The notes: generated by a model from the sequence alone, not told the origin. A stretch of 64,000 nt of DNA from Puccinia triticina (GCF_026914185.1 NC_070559.1:2170001-2234000); one strand, 5' to 3'; positions 43,630 through 55,267 are shown, numbered from the stretch's first letter. Numbers and translations: made by a program.

Positions 43630-44550
43630 TCATAGATCCACTCCATGGTGTACACACTGGCAATTCAGTGGAGGGTACCTCCACTTGATGCTTGGTAAAC
43701 TCTTGAATTCTACACTTACTGGTGTGTATCAGCCATCAAGGTGAGACACCCTCCGCTCAATGATTGGGGTGTACAGCCATTGAGTGGAGATACCCTCCAA
43801 TTTATGACTGTTGGACAACCATTGAGTGGAGGGTGTATCCACTCAATTAACATATGCACATTACCAGCTACATATCAAGTGAAGACATACTGCACTTGAT
43901 AACTGGTGGTGAATGCCATTGAGTGGAGGGATTCTCCACTCAATGACTGGTGTGTACTGGACATTGAGTGGAGGGGTTCTCCACTAGGTGATTGGTGTCT
44001 ACCAGCCATTGAGCGGAGACACCCTCCAATTGATGACAGGTCACTGGGGTGGGAATAACCCGCCTCAATGACCAGCCCTACATGGGAGTCATTGCGTCTT
44101 ACCTTTCCATGTTTGACGGAGAGGTATGTGCTGTACATTGCGCTGGGAGAGTCCCGGCTCAATGAGCAGTACATACCGTCCATCCAGCTGCGCTTTTCCG
44201 AGCTAGGTGGCTAGTATATATGCCTACCATGCTTGGAAAGGTTGGCTTGATGACCAGAATGTGCTGGTCATTGGGCTAAGGCTTCCCTGGCTTGATGACC
44301 AGGTGCTGGCCATTGTCTTTGAGTTCGGAGACGCCGCAGATTGATTACTGGGGCATTATAGCCATCAAGCGCGGCCTCTCCCCACTCGATGACCAGTTTG
44401 TGCTGGCCATCAAGTTTGAGGAGGCCTAGATCAATGACCAGAACATACTGGTCATTGATCTTGGGTTTTCCGAGCTCTGTAGGCAGCACATACTGGTCAT
44501 GGAGGCTGGGAAAGCCAGGCTCAATGACCAGTATGTGTTTTACTGTTGAG
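43630..44550. repeat. Double-hairpin minisatellite
   Basis: Diverged tandem units of about 50-65 bp. Each contains a CTCAATGACCAG...CTGGTCATTGAG hairpin and, in the left part, a GTGGAGGG...CTCCAC hairpin. The first hairpin matches the core of the 37945-39395 array. Confidence 0.85.
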
Positions 44551-45936
44551 GGTGGGGGCTTTCCCAGCTCGATGATAGCAAGCAGGGCTCGGTGAGTCTG
44601 GGTACATTGGCACCTTGCAAATGTCCTCCCTGATGTTTGGCCAAACATGACGGTGGACATTGCAGAAACAAATCAACACTCCCCGGGGGCACACGGGGAT
44701 GCAGGGCTGATCTCTGTTGTCCCTCCGCAGCTGCTGTTGACTTATGCCCACCTTGAAACTCCCTAATTTTTTTTTGGTGCTTTTAACCACATATACATGG
44801 GTGCAAATGCTCCTCCTCCAATGTGAATTATGTTGATTGATCTGGTTAAAGCAGGTACTACTACAAAGTGCATCAGTGTTATCTAAGAACTTGGCAACTA
44901 CGTACCATGTCATAATAGCAATCAACACCATGTTATTGCACAATGCCCATCAACATGATGGTACCTGTGATGAAAGCATGCTACCTGTAGGAACAAATTG
45001 GCGGAAAATTTCAGGGAAAAGATGTGAAGATACTCAATCTACAAGACAAAAGGTTTTACCAATGCTGGGATATGCATGGGCATTTCAGAATTCACTGTTC
45101 ACCTTGGATTTCTCAGACCAGTTTCTGAATTTTTTTGCCTGCTGGTTCCAGGATCCCTGAAATATTGATGAACCTGTTTATATCCGCCAATCTACCCACC
45201 TTCTCTTGATAAACTTGATTAATTTCACAACTAGCCACATTTTGTAGTCAGGTGGCGGTAAAACTATGAAAATTTTGCAATGTGTATTCTCATATGCCAG
45301 GTGTAGTACAAAAATAACAGCTGATGACACTTCAAACTTTACCTTTCATGAGTATTCCATCCTTTGTTAAACATGGTAGGGAAAACAGCCCCTGTTATTG
45401 TTCACATTTCATGGCATTGAAATGTGGAAAGTTATAAGTTACACAGCTTTTCCCAGCTTTGGCACTGTTTGAGACTCAAAGAATAGACATTTGGTTTTAA
45501 CATCACTTACCTCCCAATTTGTTACAGGAATAGGCATGAAAGAAACATGCCGGAAGGATTCATCTACCACTTGGTTGAGAATTTGGAGTTGCTAAATTTT
45601 ATATCTTTTTTTCCACAATCTCATTTTACATGTGTTTTGAATGAAAGAAATCAGCTCTCCAAAATATTCCTTGTCACTTAGTCAAGGATATTTTTAGCAT
45701 AAGTATAGTCAAATGCTTGGCACCACATCTTGTGCATTGAAGTTAACATCCAGAATGTGATCCAGATTGAACAGAAAAACAATTTCACAAGAGAGATTTT
45801 CATGTGTTGGCGTTGAGGGAGATCAGTTGGAAACAACTTCACCAAGAGTTACACTTGGATTGAGAAGAAAGTTGAGCAAAGGGTTACAGTTGAAATTGAA
45901 CTCACATCAGACCATTTGAAGGATAAAATTACGGTC
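44551..45936. other. Non-coding interior of the TIR unit
   Basis: AT-rich and without a supported gene. A minus-strand frame at 44521-44943 includes a cysteine-containing run (QQLRRDNRDQPCIPVCPRG) that I do not recognise. Confidence 0.4.
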
Positions 45937-45978
45937 TGGCACTCTCTAGAGAGTGCCACACATTCCCCCCTGGTGATA

Positions 45979-46808
45979 GTTACCACACAATGTAACATGA
46001 TTTTTATTTACAATGAGTACGTGTGTTGAGTGAGTTAAGAAAGGATGAGTGTGTATGAGGAGACAGAAAGCGATGATGTCAGTTGTAGAGAGAGGTAAAT
46101 TAATCCCTGCACTGGCAGAGCTCCTTATGGTTGACCTTGTCAGTAAAAGCCTTGGCAACAGCGGGATCGCTACACCGCAACAGCGAGGCGGACAAGTTAT
46201 GCTGGTTTATTCACCAATGCTGGGTGAGACCCAGGCAGCAAACAAGAAGGAAAATCGAGCAATCGCGGCCTTCCAGCAGGCTGTGGCCTATTGCAACGCC
46301 AACGGCCAGTCAGTCGACATTGCTGTATCAGGCGATCCGCTGGGTCAGCCAAGGCAAGGAGAGGCGGGCCTTGATAATTATGGAGCGGTGGCTGATGGAC
46401 ACTGTATCTGGCATCGCTGGCAAGGTCGGAGCAGCCAGAGAGGAAGGGATGAGGAACAGACAATCAGAACTGAGAGCTTAGATCAATTCACAAAGAGTCA
46501 AAGCAACATAGCCGTGGGGAGAACCAATAGACCACCTTGAAGAGTCAATCAAATGACCCGAGAAATCATGCATTGCCTCGGGCAAGTGATATTCCAGCTT
46601 ATTCATTCCTTTCTTTTCTAGCAGTTCCGATAGCTCGCAGGTGCGCTTCCGAACTGATCCTGCTGGCGCGGGGATTGAGGATAGCTCGTAGATACGTTCC
46701 CGAGTGGAATTGCATTGGTGACCAACGTAAGAAGGGTGATTTTGCCGAGCAAGGTGATAAGACAAATTCACGCGCGCATATTGTCCTGTACGAGTCCAAT
46801 GGGTGGTG
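45979..46808. other. Unrecognised open frames left of Copia-2
   Basis: A GC-richer stretch with overlapping plus-strand frames (46049-46540, 46131-46481 and 46537-46813). The second has a protein-like run (AIRWVSQGKERRALIIMERW). The third would continue in frame into 52227-52744 if Copia-2 and one GCCTA were removed. No function assigned. Confidence 0.3.
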
Positions 46809-46813
46809 GCCTA

Positions 46814-47610
46814 TAAAAGAATTCAGATGACTGAGATAATATTTCTTGTTAGGAAAAGGTCTATCTGACAATCTCAGAGACATAGAAGAAAAAGGAAACA
46901 AGAAGTATATACCTGAGAGCGGAACTGTAGCCGGCTCTGGTATAAAGAAAACAAGTAGAAACTTTTGACTGTTATGCAGCTTTGACCACGAAATCGTGGT
47001 ATGAACGGTCCTGCTTGAGGACAGCAGCTGAGACGGAAGTCAGCGCTTGGACTTCCCGGTGGGAAGCTAAATAACGGAGACAATTCTTTTACGTTAGCTC
47101 GTTTAGGCTTGCGACCTTATAGTCCGCCGATACGAGTGCGCAGTGTGCCGTGATTGTTCGGGTCTGCTGTATTAACAGCACCTCACATCAGCTCTTGGCT
47201 ACACTGGTTTATTGAACACTACATCGATGGACTTACCGCTTGTAGAGCTGGTGATCCTATCGATGAGGCTAGGGACGCTGAGGTCTGATTCGGCTTCGGG
47301 TGCGTGCTTGCTGAGACAGAAACAATTCCATTGTTTATCAGCGGCAGACCTCTCGGCTAAGGGCAATCCCAATGAGCATCACTCACCTGTTTGGTCGTGT
47401 GCTTCTGTTGGGATGCTTAGGCTCTTCGTTGGTTGTTGACGTGGCTATAGAATATGAACAGAGTTTCAGCTTTAGCTTACTCCTTCCGTCTAGGAGTCAC
47501 ATGCATATGCATGGACCTAAGGGATGCGCGGACTTACCGTTCCCCCTTGCGGGGTTAGGGTTTCGTTCCTTGCGCTTCCTTTGACCCGGGACAAGCCCTA
47601 GGTCTTGACA
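46814..47610 (-). repeat. Copia-2 3' LTR
   Basis: 797 bp; its inner end (minus-strand TGTCAAGACCTAGGGC) lies at 47610. About 98.6% identical to the other LTR by my count. Confidence 0.95.
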
Positions 47611-47624
47611 TCCCGCCATGCTTC

Positions 47625-48306
47625 GATCCGGGAGGGTCGAAGCAGCCTGAGAAGAGGGCTTGATGCCGATTGTTTCCAGCGCTCGCCAAATGATTAAACG
47701 ACCGACTGGTTTAGTCAGAAAATCTGCGGCATTTGACTCGGAGCGGATGTAGCTGAGTTGAATTAATCTTCGGACTACCAGCTCGCGGACAAAATGCAAC
47801 CGGATTGACATGTGCTTTGTACGAAAGCTATTCTGCGAGGTTTCCGACTTTGCAAGGTCAATGGCTCCCCTGTTGTCGACTAGGACTTGAATGTTCATTA
47901 AGTTGTCCCGTATCTTGACTTCAGATATGAGGTTGGATAGCCAGGCGAGCTCCCGGCCCAAGTCCGACAAGGCCTTGTATTCGGCTTCCGTCGTTGACAA
48001 GGACACAGTCGCTTGCTTAGACGATTTCCAGGCAAGCAAGTGCGCTCCCGCCATGATGGCGAACCCAGTGGAGGATCGTCGTGTGTCGGGGCAGTTCCCC
48101 CAGTCCGCGTCGACGTAGGCTTTGATGGAATTGTCCGAGTTCTTGCGGTATGCGAGTCCGAGAGACTTGGTGCCGGCCAGGTAGCGATAGACTTGAATAG
48201 CAGCATGATAGTGGGGCATACCAGGATTTTCCAGGTACTGGGATAAGGAACTGACAGCGTAGGCTATGTCAGGGCGCGTCAGCACGCTCAAGTAGTTCAG
48301 GGAGCC
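47625..48306 (-). pseudogene. Copia-2 end of RT and RNase H
   Basis: Reads SLNYLSVLTRPDIAYAVSSL, then the RNase H domain with AYVDADWGNCPDTRRSSTGF, VSLSTTEAEYKAL and VDNRGAIDLAK, so all RNase H acidic residues are present. The frame runs on into the LTR. It is separated from the RT N-terminal part by the deletion near 48310-48400. Confidence 0.9.
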
Positions 48307-48960
48307 GATTAGCGCTCAAAAGTTAACGCCAGTTCTCTTGAAGTCTGCGATCTCCTGCTTTGAGGCTTTCTTGTTCGGACGTCGAGTTGATGAATTTCAA
48401 GACCGTTGTCGGCCGCAAAGGAAATGAGCATTCTGAGGGAGCAGGGTCGACCATTTGGTGCATACCGAGCCTCATAGTTCAGGCCATAGGTCTGCCTGAA
48501 CCCCTGCGCGCATATGCGCGCTTTAAATTCAAGGACCTGGTTATCGGGACCGAGCTTTTTCCGGAAGGCCCAGGTTGCGGGTATCGGAGAGTCGTCTGAA
48601 GTCCGCATTCTTTAAATCCATACGTAGTGCTGGATCATGTTGGCCACTTCTTTCAGCTCGGCTTCTTTCCAGTCGAGCGACTCCGTTGAGCTCATTGCCT
48701 GTTTGTGGTTTTTCGGCTCAACCATCACCGTGGCATGATACATCTGACGCCTGGAGTACGACCTAATGTTGGCCGGATCTATATTGCTGTTGATTAGCAA
48801 TGGATGACGGGGACCAATTACTTTCAGGCGAAGACGTTGTCTCGGTTCACTTGGGTGATCTTGACGGCTGCTTTCCTCCTGATCAATTGCGGCCTCACTG
48901 CGGCAATCCTCCTGGTCCTCACTGTCATCATCGTCCAGTTGAGGTCCTGGAGGAAGATGA
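48307..48960 (-). pseudogene. Copia-2 RT N-terminal part with internal deletion
   Basis: The segment has IPATWAFRKKLGPDNQVLEF, KARICAQGFRQTYGLNY and GLEIHQLDV. Straight after LDV it jumps to KASKQEIADF, which belongs close to SLNYLSVLTRPD at the C-terminal end of RT. The YVDD region and roughly 150-200 residues are absent. A frame change near 48610 separates this part from the integrase linker. Confidence 0.85.
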
Positions 48961-49757
48961 TGGAGGATTCAAGCGAGATCAGTTTCTTCTTCCCTTGCTT
49001 CCTCATCAGCTTGTTGCTGGTTTTCGAGCTCTTCATCCTCACAGAAAGGGAGTGGATTGGCTTCGGTGAATGATGGCAGCTTGTTAATCCCATAGACGTC
49101 GAAGCTTCTATTCAAGGCCGGACAGCTGGGAAACGTCCGCTCGTCGAAATATACTTGTTTTGAAGTCACAAACGACTTATCCTCCGGTTGAAAGATCCGA
49201 TAAGCTGTGAAATCATTGTTGTAGCCGAGCATGATTCCGTCCCACGAAACTGAACCAAACTTGGAGCCCCGGTTTTGTTTTGGTTTTACGATCCACGCCC
49301 GGCAGCCGAAAGGCCGAAAGAAGGACATATTCGGCTTGATTTTAAACATCAGCTCCATCGGAGACGCCCGGGATTTACTGAGAGAGGGCAGGCAATTGGT
49401 TGTCGCGGTTGCTGACTTCACCGCTTCTCCCCACCACTCCGGGGCCATGTTGGCCTGCATTAGCATTGTCCGGGTCATTTCAATCACTGTTCGATTGGCG
49501 CGTTCGGCGAAACCGTTGTGTTGAGGTGTGTAGGGCGGCGAGACATTGTGCTGCACACCAGCGTCTTTGAGAATTTCGCTCAGGGCCTTGCTGACAAACT
49601 CGCCGCCGCCATCTGTTATCAGTTTCTTGATGCGGTTGCCAGTTTGGTTTTCAAAGAAGGCCTTGTACTGCAGTATGGCAGCAGAAGCGTCGCTTTTCTG
49701 CTTGAGTATCTCCGTGTGGATGTAGCCGGAGTACTGATCGACAAGCGTGAGAAAGTA
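48961..49757 (-). pseudogene. Copia-2 integrase core
   Basis: Reads YFLTLVDQYSGY, ITDGGGEFVSKAL (catalytic Asp) and PYTPQHNGFAERANRTV (catalytic Glu), then an acidic tail. It is separated from the gag-protease frame by a TGA at 49758-49760 in the position of the arginine of GARYFLT, explained by CGA to TGA. Confidence 0.9.
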
Positions 49758-51362
49758 TCAAGCGCCGTTATTGGTTTCCGGTGTAATGGGCCCGACTAAA
49801 TCCCCGTGCACAACTTCAAGCTGGCTGGTGGTAGCCTTGAAGTGACTGTTGAACGGAAGACGCGGGATTTTGCCTTTCATGCAGGCTTCACACGCTCGCG
49901 TCGCCTCGTCCGGTAGTTGCTTTTCAATCATGACTTCAATCCGCTTGCGGCTGGCGTGGCCAAGTCTGCAGTGCCAGAGATCAAAGTTGCTTGGTTTGGC
50001 GGTCGGGGCCGCCTCAGTGAGATTAGCCATTGCCGCTCCTTCAGTTTTTTGAAGACCGACAATTTCAAAGATGGAGTTCGTCGTGTCGATGCTTATGGTG
50101 GTACGATCGTTGATCTTGACTTCGAAACCACTCGGGGCAGGTGAGATCACTGCCTTGTTCTCCATGAGTTGCGCGAACGAGATCAGGCTGCGAGAGAGGT
50201 TAGGAACATATAAAGCGTTCGTCAAGACGACCTTGGATCCATTTTCAAGAGTGAGGGTGGCGTTTCCTCTTGCGACCGCAAACAGTTCGTTCCGATCCCA
50301 TTTGTTTCCAGTCGCTATACTGACTCTGACAGGTGTGGTCGTGCTAAATAGTTCTAAGGAGTTTAGCATGTGGTGACTAGCACCTGAGTCTAGCACCATG
50401 CTAAGGTGATTGTCCTTAGCGTCGGGTCCCGTTAAATAGCCGAAGGTTGGTCGGACTATGTTGGCTGACTCAGTAGGTTCAGATGCCGTAGTAGTGACCA
50501 GACCGGTTGGGGGGTTTTGTCGAGTCTTCTTGTACAACCCTGGATGTAAAGTCCAACAGTTTTCCTCAGTATGCGTGGTGGCAAGAGGATTATGTTGTTT
50601 GTTTGAACACGGGTGTGGATTGATGCGCCTCTTCTTTTGATTTCCGTTTCGACCGGATGAGGATTGAGCCTGAGTGTTCAAGGCAGTAGATGATCCAGTG
50701 GTCACTTCATCGTCTTGATTCATTGTTGCGGATACGGCGTCATGATGGGTGATGTCTCGGAGTTTAGCGATTATTTGCTTTGGATGCGAGAGCATGTCTG
50801 CGTTGCTGATTAGGGTCTCCATTAAAGAGGGTCGCTTGCGAGAGATTCTCGCGATAATGGTGCAACTAAGGATGGTACCAGGGACCTCCAAGCCCATAGC
50901 GGCGAATTCAGCTAGCATGGATTCTAGTTGAGTGATGTAGCGGTTGATATCGTCCTTATATTGAATATCTTCCCACTTCCTCCACGCGTGGTAGATGGCT
51001 AGAACTGACGCCAATGCATATTCGCCTTTCAACTCCTTCCATAGGGTGAAGGCATCGTTGATGTTATCGTCGGTGATGATGTGGTTGTAGATGTCATCTT
51101 CAATGTGACCGCTGATGACTGCTGCAGCTCGCACATACTCCAGTTTTGCTTCGTCCGTGGCATTTTGGGGTAGAGGCTGCTCGATACATTTGAGGAGGCT
51201 CTTAACTACCAGGTACGTCTTCACTTTTCTCTGCCATATGGGAAAGTTCTTCCCATCGAACGTTGGACATTTGAACAAGTCACGATCGTCACTTGAGGTG
51301 GTGGTGGCGGAGCTTGTGGCGTTCGAAGTGGAGGCGGCAGGAGTTTGGCGAGTACCGGCCAT
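49758..51362 (-). pseudogene. Copia-2 gag-protease and integrase zinc finger
   Basis: ATG 51362 opens a 534-codon frame: gag motif FDGKNFPIWQRKVKTYL, protease signature MVLDSGASHHML, integrase zinc finger WHCRLGHASRKR and CEACMKGKIPRL, then LEVVHGDLVGPI with the first integrase Asp. It ends at the TGA noted for the integrase. The frame is otherwise intact, consistent with the young LTRs. Confidence 0.92.
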
Positions 51363-51424
51363 GTCGTTCCGCTCTCAGTTCTGTTGGTGAGGTCGGGAGG
51401 TTCCGAGATTCAAGACTGTAAATC

Positions 51425-52221
51425 TAAAAGAATTCAGATGACTGAGATAATATTTCTTGTTAGGAAAAGGTCTATCTGACAATCTCAGAGACATAGAAGA
51501 AAAAGGAAACAAGAAGTATGTACCTGAGAGCGGAACTGTAGCCGGCTCTGGTATAAAGAAAACAAGTAGAAACTTTTGACTGTTATGCAGCTTTGACCAC
51601 GAAATCGTGGTATGAACGGTCCTGCTTGAGGACAGCAGCTAAGACGGAAGTCAGCGCTTGGACTTCCCGGTGGGAAGCTAAATAACGGAGACAATTCTTT
51701 TACGTTAGCTCGTTTAGGCTTGCGACCTTATAGTCCGCCGATACGAGTGCGCAGTGTGCCGTGACTGTTCGGGTCTGCTGTATTAACAGCACCTCACATC
51801 AGCTCTTGGCTACACTGGTTTACTGAACACTACATCGATGGACTTACCGCTCGTAGAGCTGGTGATCCTATCGATGAGGCTAGGGACGCTGAGGTCTGAT
51901 TCGGCTTTGGGTGCGTGCTCGCTGAGACAGAAACAATTCCATTGTTTATCAGCGGTAGACCTCTCGGCTAAGGGCAATCCCAATGAGCATCACTCACCTG
52001 TTTGGTCGTGTGCTTCTGTTGGGATGCTTAGGCTCTTCGTCGGTTGTTGACGTGGCTATAGAATATGAACAGAGTTTCAGCTTTAGCTTACTCCTTCCGT
52101 CTGGGAGTCACATGCATATGCATGGACCTAAGGGATGCCCGGACTTACCGTTCCCCCTTGCGGGGTTAGGGTTTCGTTCCTTGCGCTTCCTTTGACCCGG
52201 GACAAGCCCTAGGTCTTGACA
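51425..52221 (-). repeat. Copia-2 5' LTR
   Basis: 797 bp, right-hand copy. The minus strand then continues GATTTACAGTCTTGAATC before gag. That stretch should be the primer-binding site but does not begin with TGG. Confidence 0.95.
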
Positions 52222-52226
52222 GCCTA

Positions 52227-52984
52227 CAAGACAGTGTATGGCTTGTGAGAATGCTGCCATGGCACTGGTCAAGTTGTTAGTATCGGGCCTTCGAGTAGTG
52301 TGTAGAAGTGGAGATAACATACAAGAGCATAAGAGCAGATGGGACCAAACTGTCGGCGCCACTCAGCACGAAAAACTTAGGACTCCAAGTTCACCGTGCG
52401 AAATCCTTGAAGAGAGTGAAGCGACCGAAGAAGACTCCTGTTTGAGCTCTTCTTTGGCTGATCGAGTTCGCCATCAGCTTCATCCGAGTCGATCACTGTT
52501 GACAAAGCCAAAGCCCTCGTGGTTCTCCTGTTGGCACCGTTTGACCAGGAGTCGATCCGAGCCAAGTCATATCTGCACTGATCTCCTCATCTGGGTCACC
52601 ATTTTGCGATGGTCTAGCCCCGGTGAGACGGTGGTCATCGAGAGTAACTGTGTTCGGAAACCTCGACTTCTTTTGGGGTTGAGCTTGAGTTTGAGGTGTA
52701 CAGCTGGTCCAATCGGGCGGGTCGGAGTATTGCAGCTAACTTAACACAAGTCCTTGAAGGTACCCGAAGCAAAGAATGCCGCAAGAGTACCGGGGTCCAT
52801 GAGCATAGGCGAAACCGAAACTGTTCTACAACAGACCAGGAAGGCAGCTGTAGAAGAAAAGATCCGAGCGGCGTGTTTTAGACTAGGAGCGAACGTGTGA
52901 TATATAGAGGCGCGTCATCTCGGACAGACCTCCATCCTCACTTCCCACTCCGACAGTTTCTCGTGTTTCTGCGCTCCAGATTCG
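52227..52984. other. Unrecognised stretch between Copia-2 and DIRS-2
   Basis: Open plus-strand frame 52238-52744 of unclear meaning. No motif recognised. Confidence 0.3.
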
Positions 52985-53979
52985 ATATTTCTCTGACTCA
53001 CAGGAAATATTGGAAGGACGTGATGGAAGACAATTTTGATCTAATTAAGGTGTTTCGATGGGTTGATGATAACCTTTTTGTGAAAGGAGAACATTCCACG
53101 ACTGACATGGACGATATTGTGGCTTATTCAACACGATTGGGGGTCCAAACCAACAAGGAGAAATGTTCCGCCTTCTCCGAAGAACAGAAATTTATCGGAT
53201 TTATTTGGAATGGAAAGTACAAAACAGTTCGACTACCTGACGCGAAGCTTTTGAAAAGGGTCAATCAAGTTATGATTTTTCTAATCGAAGTACGGATTTT
53301 CTCTTACAACGAAGTGGAAATACTAGCGGGACGTTTAAATCACGTGGCCTACATATTACCTCAGCTGAAAGCCTATTTGAACAGCACATACAAATGGTTG
53401 GCGAACTGGCATTTTCATTACCCAAAAAGACCGGCCCCAGTGGAGGTACTTGAAGATCTGGAAATCTGGTATAATACACTTAAGTCTTTCGAACATACTA
53501 GGTTAATCCCGACAAGAGAACCGGTCAACATTGATTGGGTCGGAGATGCTAGCACTAGCTTTGGTATTGGTATCAAGATTGGTCGGTTGTTGAAATTGTT
53601 ACGTACCGGTTCCGAAGATAGAAAATACAATATCGCCTGGCTAGAGACGGTTGCTATCAGGTTGGGCATACTAATGCTGATTCATGAAAAACGTATTCAA
53701 CAAGGGTCAAATCTGATAGTCTGGACAGACAACAACACAACCCTCGCCGTCATTGAAAACAAGAAATCCGGGGATGTGGCGGTGAATAACGAGTGGAAGG
53801 TGATACAAGATCTGTTGTTGTTACACCAGATTGATCTAACAGCGAGAAGAGTAAAATCTGGCGATAACATGGCGGACGCCTTGTCACGAGGGATCAGGGG
53901 TCCACACAAAGAGAAAGATAGGGTCCTTTTTGCTATTCCCGATGATTTGGCAACTTTCTTCTACCACCCTTCCTCATAA
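52985..53979 (+). pseudogene. DIRS-2 RT-RNase H, 5'-truncated
   Basis: The coding part homologous to DIRS-1 starts at YWKDVMEDNFDLIK, just before the catalytic box FRWVDDNLFVK. The RT fingers and first palm motifs are missing. RNase H is complete with DWVGDAST, NIAWLETVAIRLG and IVWTDNNTTLAV. The segment upstream of about 52985 in this frame does not resemble RT. A TTCTCTGACTCACAG just before the homology start could be a splice acceptor, but it may simply mark the truncation. The recombinase gene follows 200 bp downstream, the DIRS order. Confidence 0.8.
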
Positions 53980-54180
53980 ATACTTGCCCGTTCCTGCCTT
54001 CAATGTTTTCATTGTTTATATTTCACACCTCATCCTAGAATTTCCTTTGTGGCGCTGCCCCCCTTTTTTAGTCTTTTTCTACTACACACCACCAAGAAAC
54101 ACGTCTTCCGCTTACGCTCAACCCTTTCCAAACACGCAAATTGCGGGTCAACCCTTGTGTTTATTCCGAACACTGCTCCA

Positions 54181-55267
54181 ATGGAGGACCCAAGGTGGAA
54201 ATCTAAACTAAGCTGCTTTCTGATGGACGGGTCAGTCCCGAAGGAAGTAAGGCCGATAAACAAACACATTTTATCAGCCAGGGCGATGTCTACCTTGATT
54301 AGCTACAACTGCGCCGTGAAAAAATTCCTGGTGTTCAAGAAACAGACCTCCAACAAAGAAACAGACCTCCAACAAAGATTTTGTCCTCCCAATCTCCGGT
54401 GACGACATTGAAGAATTCTGTTTTTGGGCCGGCCGCAACCTACACACAAACTGCCGCCATAAGATTAGCTCAAATTCGGTAAAAAAGTATTTGTTTGGCA
54501 TTAAAGCCTGGCACGGTTTCCACAAGAAACCATTTCCTTGGGTCACCGGGAGGAGGATAAAATTGATCCTTTTAGCGTCCAGGAAGATCGATGCGACCTT
54601 GCCGCCGAAAGGACCGAAACCCGCGATAATGTTGAAGCATTTAGTCTGGATCGTGAACAAACTCTCCGTTGGTTCCGAAGAGGATAAGGCCATCTCGGAC
54701 CTGGCGATAGTAGCCTTTTGGGGGATGGCACGGTTGGGGGAACTCACATACGGGATCCATACCGGTTACCTCGATATCCAACATTCCATCTTAACGAGCG
54801 ACGTTCGACAGGTGCAAACAGACGTCGGCCGCAACATGTACTTGACAGTTAGGAACGCTAAAACGGCTAAACCTGGCGTACCACAGAAACTGGTTTTACA
54901 CAGTTTGAAGAACATGCTATTTCCGGTTGAAGCGATTGAACGCCGACTCCTGGAGGCGTTGGGCGCTACCACTTCTTTATTTGGATACTATCTTGACGGG
55001 GTGAGATACCATTTACAACGTGCAAGGTTGATCAGTCGGATTCAACACATACTCAAAGAAGGCCACTTCGAGGGTCTGATGGGCCATTCTTTCAGGGTGG
55101 GTGGAGCGTCATTGCGACACGCGTTAGGCGTTTCGACGGAGGACATTTGCAACCTAGGCCGCTGGAAGTCTTCTTGCTATTGTTTATACATTAGGAAGTA
55201 CACTGAAGTCGAAGTTGAGGACACCAAGTCCTTAGTTAGACACCTAGGAGAGATGTGGAAAGCTTGA
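54181..55267 (+). pseudogene. DIRS-2 tyrosine recombinase
   Basis: The N-terminal part (MEDPRWKSKLS, then SYNCAVKKFLVF) and the C-terminal part (54402-55267) are one protein split by a 19-bp tandem duplication at 54340-54377. Catalytic landmarks are the first Arg in GMARLGELTY, HSFRVGGASLRHALG (H-x-x-R), GRWKSS and the nucleophile Tyr in CLYIRKY. The enzyme would integrate circular element DNA in place of an integrase. Without the duplication the frame is open throughout. Confidence 0.85.
54340..54377 (+). repeat. 19-bp tandem duplication breaking the recombinase
   Basis: AAACAGACCTCCAACAAAG occurs twice head to tail (54340-54358 and 54359-54377). The extra 19 bp shifts the frame by one. Confidence 0.95.

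Larger units (their letters stand above)
43493..45975. mobile_element. 2.48-kb unit with 39-bp perfect terminal inverted repeats
   Basis: The left end 43493-43531 and the reverse complement of 45937-45975 are identical over 39 bp, beginning CACCAGGGGGGAATGTG. The inner 22 bp of each end is a perfect palindrome (half-site TGGCACTCTCT). ATA flanks both ends (43490-43492 and 45976-45978), a 3-bp target duplication. No transposase is inside. CACCA ends with a 3-bp duplication recall CACTA elements. Alternatively, each end is the polypurine tract plus LTR start of one retroelement family in opposite orientation. Confidence 0.65.
46809..52226 (-). mobile_element. Copia-2, Ty1/Copia element with deleted RT core
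   Basis: The element occupies 46814-52221 between perfect GCCTA duplications (46809-46813 and 52222-52226). The two 797-bp LTRs (TGTCAAGACC...GAATTCTTTTA on the minus strand) differ at about 11 positions, 10 of them transitions, so insertion was fairly recent. Gag, protease, integrase and RNase H are recognisable, but the catalytic part of RT is missing, so it must have depended on another copy to move, or was deleted afterwards. Confidence 0.95.

Noticed and set aside
43630..44550. CRISPR-like or tRNA-cluster reading of the hairpin array
   Set aside because: No spacers of constant length, no A or B boxes; it is a degenerate minisatellite.
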